Shown here piece after piece: positions 8,081 to 14,750 of a DNA stretch of 64,000 bases (position 1 is the first letter of the stretch; each line of letters begins with the position of its first letter). The translations under genes were made by a program, and so were the position numbers. Under the pieces are notes generated by a model that did no database searches, was not told the origin of the DNA, and was given only the letters and a program-made list of their open reading frames with translations. The DNA is taken from the NCBI GenBank assembly GCA_018829445.1, contig JAHJTV010000103.1:62001-126000 (forward strand). Direction: 5' to 3'. The DNA is from a bacterium. Lineage in GTDB: Bacteria; SAR324; XYD2-FULL-50-16.

Positions 8081-9756
8081 TGGATTTCAGACGTTGGGTG
8101 CAGACTTTCTGCCTGGTTGTTTTTATCGTGCTGCTGGTGACAGTGCTCAGTGGTGTTAAAACCTCCTTTAATGTTGATTTTTTCCTGACACTTGATCCCT
8201 CCATTGTACTGATAACGTCTGTTTCAAGCCGTACTTTTCTCTTTGGATATCTTCCGGCTGTTGTGGTCGTTATTTTGGGATTACTGCTGGGGCGTTTTTT
8301 CTGCGGATATATCTGCCCCATGGGAACAACACTTGATGTTGCAGATTCACTGTTTGGAGTTTCCCATAAGAAACAGAAGAAATTGTATCAATTGAGGTCT
8401 ATTAAGTACCTGCTGCTGGTATTTTTGATTGGAGCTTCGCTGTTTGGAGTTTCCTTTGTCTTTTTTGCTTCCCCGCTTTCTTTGATTACCAGGTTTTATG
8501 GTCTGTTGATCTATCCCATTGTTACCTTTTTAAGCGAAAGGGGACATCAACTGCTGGCTCCTCTCTTGGAAAAATTGGATTTAAATTCATTGTTATTTCT
8601 CCAGATTAAATCTGTTCGCTACTCTACCCAGCTTTTTATTCTGCTTTTTTTTGCAGGATTGTTTGTTTTGCCTCGGTTGACACCGCGATTCTGGTGCAGA
8701 TACATCTGTCCGGCAGGTGCGGTTATGGCATTGTTTTCAAGAAAACCGTTGCTGAGGCGCACTGTTGATTCCAAATGCAATGACTGTGGCAAATGCGTCC
8801 GTTCCTGTTCCATGGGAGCTATCTATGAAAACAATCCCGCTCTTACCCTCCATGAAGAGTGTATCACCTGTCTGAGCTGTCAAAGAATCTGCCCTGAGGC
8901 GGCGGTTGCATTTACATACCGTTTGTCAGCAACTCAATCAGTTTCAAATCCTTCCTTACCATCAAGACGACGATTCATTATTTCCGGAATGACTGGGGCC
9001 AGTGTTGCCATTGCCGGGTTGACAAGTCTGACGTCTGCCCTGGGTAAAACAGGTGAAGGCCGGGTTTTACCGCCCACGTTGATCAGACCGCCCGCAGCCC
9101 TTCCGGAAATGGAATTTCTATCTCGTTGTATCCGTTGCGGAGAGTGTATGGTTGCCTGTCCCACCAATACCTTACAACCCGTATGGTTTAAAGCCGGTTT
9201 CATGGGATTGTTCAGCCCGGCCATGATTCTGAGACGAGGGTATTGTGATCCTGATTGTCATCGCTGTGCTCAGGTTTGTCCAACACAGGCAATATTGTCG
9301 GTCACCAGGAATGAGCGTGAATGGGCTAAAACCGGTACTGCCGTTATATCACGACAAAATTGTCTGGCCTGGGAATTGGATCAGAAATGTATGGTGTGTG
9401 ATGAGGTTTGTCCGTTTGGTGCCATTGAACTCACCCAGGAAGATGGGATTTCAGTGCCTGTTCCCAAGGTCAAGGAAGACAAATGCTCCGGTTGTGGATA
9501 TTGTGAATATCACTGTCCGGTGCAAAACCAATCGGCAATAATAGTCTCACCTCTGAACGCAATCAGACTGGTTTCAGGTTCATTAAAATCGGCGGGCAGA
9601 CAGCTGGGTCTTAGAATATCAAGGGAACAGAAAGATGTCATTAATTACCCCGGATTAGATTCACCAGATGGAACAGCGCCAGGATTTGAAACCGAAACAC
9701 CTTCGGAAAGAGATCCTGATCATTCCGGATCACTTCCCCCGGGTTTTTTAGATTAG
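8080..9756 (+). CDS. Membrane polyferredoxin, NapH-NapG-like fusion
   Basis: A 558-residue protein. The N-terminal about 210 residues are a NapH/NosR-type membrane module with several helices and two CxxxCP motifs (CGYICP, CRYICP). A double 4Fe-4S ferredoxin segment follows (CNDCGKCVRSC and CITCLSCQRIC). At residues 296-298 an internal S-R-R-R-F is followed by a hydrophobic stretch, looking like the Tat signal of a NapG protein, and then four more Cys clusters (CIRCGECMVAC, CDPDCHRCAQVC, CMVCDEVC, CSGCGYCEYHC). Such proteins pass electrons from the quinone pool to periplasmic partners. Here the partners are likely the two DUF362 proteins, which is an inference from coupling. Confidence 0.85.
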   Translation: MDFRRWVQTFCLVVFIVLLVTVLSGVKTSFNVDFFLTLDPSIVLITSVSSRTFLFGYLPAVVVVILGLLLGRFFCGYICPMGTTLDVADSLFGVSHKKQKKLYQLRSIKYLLLVFLIGASLFGVSFVFFASPLSLITRFYGLLIYPIVTFLSERGHQLLAPLLEKLDLNSLLFLQIKSVRYSTQLFILLFFAGLFVLPRLTPRFWCRYICPAGAVMALFSRKPLLRRTVDSKCNDCGKCVRSCSMGAIYENNPALTLHEECITCLSCQRICPEAAVAFTYRLSATQSVSNPSLPSRRRFIISGMTGASVAIAGLTSLTSALGKTGEGRVLPPTLIRPPAALPEMEFLSRCIRCGECMVACPTNTLQPVWFKAGFMGLFSPAMILRRGYCDPDCHRCAQVCPTQAILSVTRNEREWAKTGTAVISRQNCLAWELDQKCMVCDEVCPFGAIELTQEDGISVPVPKVKEDKCSGCGYCEYHCPVQNQSAIIVSPLNAIRLVSGSLKSAGRQLGLRISREQKDVINYPGLDSPDGTAPGFETETPSERDPDHSGSLPPGFLD

Positions 9757-9824
9757 GTTTTCGGGCGGTTGTTGTCTGTATTTCCAATTTTGCCCTGGAT
9801 TAGATTAAAAATGAAAGGAAACAA

Positions 9825-10331
9825 ATGAAAGTTGGATTATGTCTAATATTTATGGTGATCCACCTGTTTTCAAGTGGTTCGCTTTTTGCGGAAGAGATAG
9901 ATTTAAAACAATACATTCCCTCTGTGGAAGATGAAGAGTGGCAATTGGATGGCGAAGCAAGCCAGGCGGAAGGCAATGAGTTGTTTATGTTGATAAATGG
10001 CGGTGCAACTCTTTATCTGCAGCTTGGTTTTAAAAGAGCACTTATTGTCACAGTTAAAAACAAACAGGGGCTTCAATTAAACCTTGATATTTACGAGATG
10101 AATTCTCCGGAGTTGGCGCAACAGGCCAACAAAGAAAAGATTGGAGAGAACGCACTCCGGATTGAAATAGGAACGGAAGCCTTTCTGGAGGATTACTATA
10201 TTAACTTCTGGCAAGGTTGTTATCAGATCACTATCTCCGGATATGACTCCAGTGAAGAATCCATTAAAAGCATCACTGCACTTGCAGAGTTGGTGAGTCG
10301 CAAGGTCTCGCGATTTGATTCAGGTAGGTAA
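9825..10331 (+). CDS. Secreted DUF6599-like protein
   Basis: A 168-residue protein with a Sec signal peptide (about residues 1-22, ending LFAEE). The mature part resembles DUF6599: W-x-L-D-G-E, then the conserved [YF]-x-x-I-N-G-[GA]-A-x-L-Y-L block (here LFMLINGGATLYLQLGF), followed by LDIYEMNSPELA. My recollection is that this family often sits next to DUF362 and ferredoxin genes, as here, 68 bases after the polyferredoxin gene. No cofactor motif is visible and the function is unknown. It is the last gene before a strong terminator-like hairpin. Confidence 0.65.
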   Translation: MKVGLCLIFMVIHLFSSGSLFAEEIDLKQYIPSVEDEEWQLDGEASQAEGNELFMLINGGATLYLQLGFKRALIVTVKNKQGLQLNLDIYEMNSPELAQQANKEKIGENALRIEIGTEAFLEDYYINFWQGCYQITISGYDSSEESIKSITALAELVSRKVSRFDSGR

Positions 10332-10367
10332 AAAAAGAATAGAAATATACGGTCGCCTTTAGTTATA

Positions 10368-10395
10368 ATTTGGCGGGGATGTTACCCCGCCAAAT
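10368..10395. terminator. Bidirectional terminator-like hairpin
   Basis: ATTTGGCGGGG (10368-10378) and CCCCGCCAAAT (10385-10395) form a perfect 11-bp stem with loop ATGTTA. It lies between convergent genes (the DUF6599 gene and lon). No long T-run follows on either side. The GCGGGG/CCCCGC core resembles the foldback repeats near 28.2 and 60.7 kb. Confidence 0.6.
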
Positions 10396-10460
10396 CACAC
10401 TCCTTGTTTTTGGCAAAATTTACTGAAGTTAGCACTTTTTGGAGGTTTATCCCCCAAAGG

Positions 10461-12845
10461 TCAAATATTATCAGTGAACCCTTTACTGCCAGTCATGCTG
10501 ACAGATACAAATTCCTGTTTGGGCAGTTCAATATCCAAAGTTTCTTTGATCAGATCCTCAATGGTATCAAGGAAAACAAATGAGAGTTGCTCTTTCACAT
10601 CATTGGGGATGTCCTTCAGATCTTTATCATTATCCGCCGGTAAAAGCACCTTCTTTATACCTGCCCGATGAGCAGCCAATACCTTTTCCTTGATACCACC
10701 TACCGGCAGTATTGACCCCCGAAGGGTTATTTCACCGGTCATCGCCAGCTTCGGATTTATTTTTCGTCCCAGCAGCAAGGAAGCAATAGCTGTAAAGAGC
10801 GCAACCCCGGCAGAAGGACCGTCCTTTGGCATTGAACCGGATGGGACATGGATGTGTAAATCCTTCTTATTAAAATTAAAATCAGCAATATTAAACGCCA
10901 GTCGAGACCGCACCAGGCTTAAGGATATCTTGGCAGATTCTTTCATGACATCTCCCAACTGCCCGGTCAAAGTTAACTGACCACTGCCGTCCATATATGT
11001 CCCTTCAATAAACAGGATTTCTCCGCCAACAGGTGTCCAGGCCAGACCGGTGGCAACTCCCGGAGGATTATCCGTTTGTGCAACATCGTGCCTGGTGATC
11101 TGATGACCCAAAATATCGTCAAGCATCTCTTCTTGAACCCTATAGGGCAAATCAATGTTTGCAGACACAATCTTTTCCGATACAACCCGTGCAATCGAGG
11201 TTAGCTGCTTTCGCAGCCCCCTCACACCAGCTTCAAGGGTATAACGGTCAATGATCGTTTTCAACACCTCATCTTCGATTACTATCTGACTCTCATCCAG
11301 TCCGTGTTCTTCCAGGACAGATGAGATCAAATGATTTTTGCCGATATGATACTTCTCATTGGAGGTGTAGCCCGACAACTCAATGATCTCCATACGGTCC
11401 AGTAGTGGCCCTGGAATGGTTTTTGTTGAATTTGCTGTGCCAATGAAAAAAACATCCGATAAATCATAAGGAACTTCAAGGTAGTGATCTGAAAAAGTAT
11501 TATTCTGTTCCGGATCCAATACTTCTAATAAGGCACTGGCTGGGTCTCCCTGAAATGCCGACATCAGTTTGTCCACTTCATCAAGAACAAATACCGGATT
11601 TTTCTCACCTGCTTTTTTCATACCCTGGATAATTCTTCCTGGCAGAGCTCCCACATAGGTCCTTCGATGTCCCCTGATTTCAGCCTCATCTCTTACTCCG
11701 CCCAGACTGATTCGTATATACTTTCTGGACAAAGCTTCCGCCACACTTTTCCCAAGACTTGTTTTACCCGTTCCCGGAGGGCCTACCAGGAGCAAAATCG
11801 AGCCCTGCTTTTCTTTCTTGAGTTTCATCACAGCCAAATGTTGCAGGATGCGGTCTTTTACTTTTTTCAAGCCATAATGCTGTTCGTCCAGAATCTCCCT
11901 GGCTTTATTGATATCGATCTCTTTGTCCTGTTCACTTTTCCAGGGAAGAGCGATGAGAAGATCCAGGTAATTCCGGATCACATGGCTCTCATGGTGAGTG
12001 GGTCCCTGGGCTTCATATTTTTCTGCCTCTTCCAAGGCCACCTCTTTTATCTCTTGCGGCATATCTGACGCTTCGATGGTTTCCCGGTATCCCTTCTTCT
12101 TTGATCCTCCTCCGCCATTTTCGTTTAATTCTTCCTGAATCGCTTTTAACTGCTCTCTTAGAAATGCTTTCCGGTAATTTTTATTGGATTCCTCGGAGAA
12201 TTTCTGTGCCATCTCCATTTGCAGTTTTATCGACTCCTTTTGACGCATTAAAACATCAATGAATTGAATACTGCGTTCCTTTAACGAATCTATTTCCAGC
12301 AGGGCCTGTTTTTCGCTGACGGGAATATTCAGAAATGGCATCAGATAGCCGATCAATTTGGGAATGGAATCAAGTTTTTTGATGGCATTAACATAGGGTT
12401 CCGATCCGCGAAAACTCTTGCTGATCTCAAAGGTAATCTCCTTCATATAGTTCAACATTTTGACGGTATCTCGTTCATTTACATCAAAAATATCGGGTCG
12501 TAACACATAGTGGGCCAGATGAACATTCTGTTCATGGTTTATATCGACAATCTCTACTCTTGTTTGCGCTTCTGTCTGATAATGGTATCCCCCTCCCTGT
12601 GATCTTCGGGAATGCAGCTTTACTAAAGTACCAATGCTGTAAAAATTACCTCCGTCAATTGATTTATTGGCAGAATCATCTTTTACCACCAAACCGATCG
12701 CATAGCCATCATCCTTTTCGCTGCGCTGGTTGATGGCATCTCCAGTGCTCCTGTTCAATTTTAGCTCACTCATTGTCTCAGGAAACAGAATGTTTTGGTT
12801 CAAGGGAATTATGCACAACTCATTTTTTGTTTGGGACTGTTCCAT
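10461..12845 (-). CDS. lon: ATP-dependent protease Lon
   Basis: A 794-residue protein, close to the normal length of bacterial LonA. Domain order: N-terminal substrate-binding domain (about 9-200), coiled-coil (210-300), AAA+ module with Walker A GPPGTGKTS and Walker B VFVLDEVDKL, then the serine protease domain with catalytic Ser678 (DGPSAG) and Lys721, the same spacing as the E. coli Ser679/Lys722 dyad. It degrades misfolded and regulatory proteins in the cytoplasm. GGAG stands eight bases before the ATG. A MarR-type operator lies about 265 bases upstream, after the marR-like gene, suggesting control by that regulator. Confidence 0.97.
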   Translation of the reverse strand: MEQSQTKNELCIIPLNQNILFPETMSELKLNRSTGDAINQRSEKDDGYAIGLVVKDDSANKSIDGGNFYSIGTLVKLHSRRSQGGGYHYQTEAQTRVEIVDINHEQNVHLAHYVLRPDIFDVNERDTVKMLNYMKEITFEISKSFRGSEPYVNAIKKLDSIPKLIGYLMPFLNIPVSEKQALLEIDSLKERSIQFIDVLMRQKESIKLQMEMAQKFSEESNKNYRKAFLREQLKAIQEELNENGGGGSKKKGYRETIEASDMPQEIKEVALEEAEKYEAQGPTHHESHVIRNYLDLLIALPWKSEQDKEIDINKAREILDEQHYGLKKVKDRILQHLAVMKLKKEKQGSILLLVGPPGTGKTSLGKSVAEALSRKYIRISLGGVRDEAEIRGHRRTYVGALPGRIIQGMKKAGEKNPVFVLDEVDKLMSAFQGDPASALLEVLDPEQNNTFSDHYLEVPYDLSDVFFIGTANSTKTIPGPLLDRMEIIELSGYTSNEKYHIGKNHLISSVLEEHGLDESQIVIEDEVLKTIIDRYTLEAGVRGLRKQLTSIARVVSEKIVSANIDLPYRVQEEMLDDILGHQITRHDVAQTDNPPGVATGLAWTPVGGEILFIEGTYMDGSGQLTLTGQLGDVMKESAKISLSLVRSRLAFNIADFNFNKKDLHIHVPSGSMPKDGPSAGVALFTAIASLLLGRKINPKLAMTGEITLRGSILPVGGIKEKVLAAHRAGIKKVLLPADNDKDLKDIPNDVKEQLSFVFLDTIEDLIKETLDIELPKQEFVSVSMTGSKGFTDNI

Positions 12846-13145
12846 TTTAATTTCTCCATTGTAGGTGTTTGTTTTAGCTTATCTCCCATAATCCTGAAAC
12901 CAATTATTGATCCGGATTGAGAAGATATTCAGGAGATCAATCCATCACTATTTTGTTACCTCCTTTTGCGCTTCCCAGTGTGAAATTCCCATCAAAAAAA
13001 CTCCTACCCCTAAGAGAGATTTTGCCTGAATAAAAAAGGTCTTGTTCCATTTTCTGCCGTAGATATATGATATGTTACTTTACCAAAAAAAAAATCGAGT
13101 CTTAACAATTAGTTCAATTTTAACTAACTTTTGCTGAAAAAATAT
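12846..13145 (-). promoter_or_regulatory. Leader/promoter region of lon
   Basis: 300 bases without a gene between the MarR-family gene and lon, both on the minus strand. It contains one copy of the palindrome described separately (13109-13127). Inside that copy, at the place where the marR promoter has its -10, the minus strand reads TAAAAT (5/6 to consensus), so lon may have its own MarR-controlled promoter. The -35 is poor. I found no terminator between the two genes. Confidence 0.4.
13109..13127. promoter_or_regulatory. MarR-type operator, copy 1 (lon side)
   Basis: The sequence is TTAGTT, seven bases, AACTAA: a perfect 6-bp-arm dyad. An identical dyad with the same seven-base spacer and the same CAA start of the spacer occurs upstream of the MarR-family gene at 13584-13602. 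Two copies flanking the regulator gene strongly suggest its binding sites. Confidence 0.65.
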
Positions 13146-13559
13146 TTATAGCTTTCGTACCAAAGCAACAAACAGATTAATCTCTGCAGTCTCCAATTTA
13201 CTGAGTATGATATCTACCAGTTTTTGTTCTGCCAGGGTTGATACCTGGGCAATATTCCTTCCCTTTTCGGTCAGTTCAATAAAAAAAATACGTCCATCAT
13301 CCGGAGATTGAACTTTTCTCACACAATCTACCTTGATCAGCTTGTTTACGATTTCAGTGATGGACGGTTTAGTCACCTTAAGGATCTCGGCGAACTGGCT
13401 GAAGGTTAATCCGACTGTTCGATCAATTATCCGCAAGTAGTGGATCTGACTCAGCTGAAGCTCTGCCATCCCGAGACGTTGTGACAATTCCATATTGCAT
13501 TCTTTTCCCAAACTGCCCAACTTGACGACAGCGTGATAAACCAGTTCTCTTGTATTCAT
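13146..13559 (-). CDS. MarR-family transcriptional regulator
   Basis: About 137 residues with the winged-helix MarR layout: an N-terminal helix, the LRIIDRTVGLTFSQFAEILKVTKPSITEIVNKL helix-turn-helix (rough residues 45-80, only described here by its ends L-R-I-I and N-K-L), and the wing with DDGRIFFIELTEKG (D-x-R motif). The ATG at 13559 has GGAG eight bases upstream; the longer TTG-started frame is less likely. Probably a dimeric repressor of its own gene and of lon, from paired operators. The ligand is unknown. Confidence 0.85.
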   Translation of the reverse strand: MNTRELVYHAVVKLGSLGKECNMELSQRLGMAELQLSQIHYLRIIDRTVGLTFSQFAEILKVTKPSITEIVNKLIKVDCVRKVQSPDDGRIFFIELTEKGRNIAQVSTLAEQKLVDIILSKLETAEINLFVALVRKL

Positions 13560-13583
13560 GAAGAATCGCTCCAATTGAATTCG

Positions 13584-13620
13584 TTAGTTCAAATCTAACT
13601 AAATAATCATGTGTTGTCAA
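13584..13620 (-). promoter_or_regulatory. marR-like promoter with operator copy 2
   Basis: On the minus strand TTGACA (13620-13615) is followed after 17 bases by TAGATT (13597-13592), a good sigma-70 promoter. The -10 sits inside TTAGTT-N7-AACTAA (13584-13602), so a bound dimer would block polymerase: classic autorepression geometry. The site lies just upstream of the ribosome-binding site. Confidence 0.7.
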
Positions 13621-13794
13621 TGGAAAATTTAATCACCAAGGAAATACTTCATAAAAAAGAGTTGTTTTAAAGACTTATCGATTCACATCTTTCTTATTTT
13701 AATTCAGACTGTCAGGAACAGTTAGTACCTAAATGTATAAAGAAAAGACAGGTTATGGAAAAACAGACATCAATAGATTTTACCGGGAGAGCAG

Positions 13795-14736
13795 ATGGAG
13801 AGTACTAAAAAGACAACTCGTTTTCAGGAAGATATTCAATATTTTCTGCAATCGTTAAAGACATGGCGATTCTGGATGACTATTTTTCTGATTGCATCGG
13901 GTAGCCTGGGGGCGTCGCTTGCAATTAACGGTATTCTTGTTAGAAATACTTTTTTTGATGGCGGTGTTAACGGGATTTCGCTTGTCATCTTCTATTTAAC
14001 CGGTTGGCCACCCCTTGGGGTAATTTATCTGTTGTTAAATATTCCGATTTTTTTAATCTGCTGGCGGGAGATGTCGTTGAAATTTGTGATTGTTTCCCTG
14101 ATCGGAGTTTTCTTTTTGTCGACTGCTTTGTTTGTCACCCGGAATTTCCACCTTAAGGTTGAAGAACCAATGTTGGCAGCCATTCTGGCCGGCATAATGG
14201 TGGGAGGCAGTATTGGCATATTTGTCCGATTTGGTGGATCCACCGGTGGGTTGGAGATGATCGCCTTATTGATTAAGAAAAAACTCGGGATTCCCATGGG
14301 AAACACTTTTTTGATTGTTAACACTATCCCACTGGTAGGAGCTTTGATTATGTATGATCTTACCATAGCCTTATATACCGGAGTCTATCTTTTTGTTGAA
14401 TCCTTTGTTCTGGAAAAAGTTCAAACCGGCTTTTCGCAGAGAAAAGCGGTATTTATCATCAGCCAGAAACCGGAATTGATAGCGGAACAGGTAATGAAGA
14501 GACTGGATAGAGGAGTAACTTTTCTTCATGCTTCCGGAGGATGGACTCATAAGGAACACAGGATGATCTATACTGTTATCAATATGAGTGAATTGGGAAG
14601 GCTGAAGGAATTGATGTTTGTACATGATCCGGACGCATTTATTGCCATCAGCAATACAGCTGAAGTTATAGGAAACAGATTTCTGACTTGGGAAGACGAG
14701 GGGTTTTCTCCGGTTTTCAGAGGTAAATCAATCTGA
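13795..14736 (+). CDS. YitT-family membrane protein (DUF161/DUF2179)
   Basis: A 313-residue protein. Six hydrophobic helices occupy about residues 30-215 and include the family hallmark NTFFDGGVNGISL and FGGSTGGLEMIA segments. The C-terminal soluble domain (about 225-300) is a DUF2179 domain, a small ferredoxin-like fold with the GVTFLHASGGWTHKEHRMIYTVI region. YitT proteins are inner-membrane proteins of unknown transport activity. GGGAGA precedes the ATG. It is convergent with the Cache-domain kinase gene, 14 bases away. Confidence 0.88.
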   Translation: MESTKKTTRFQEDIQYFLQSLKTWRFWMTIFLIASGSLGASLAINGILVRNTFFDGGVNGISLVIFYLTGWPPLGVIYLLLNIPIFLICWREMSLKFVIVSLIGVFFLSTALFVTRNFHLKVEEPMLAAILAGIMVGGSIGIFVRFGGSTGGLEMIALLIKKKLGIPMGNTFLIVNTIPLVGALIMYDLTIALYTGVYLFVESFVLEKVQTGFSQRKAVFIISQKPELIAEQVMKRLDRGVTFLHASGGWTHKEHRMIYTVINMSELGRLKELMFVHDPDAFIAISNTAEVIGNRFLTWEDEGFSPVFRGKSI

Positions 14737-14750
14737 TGCTCCCTCATTGC

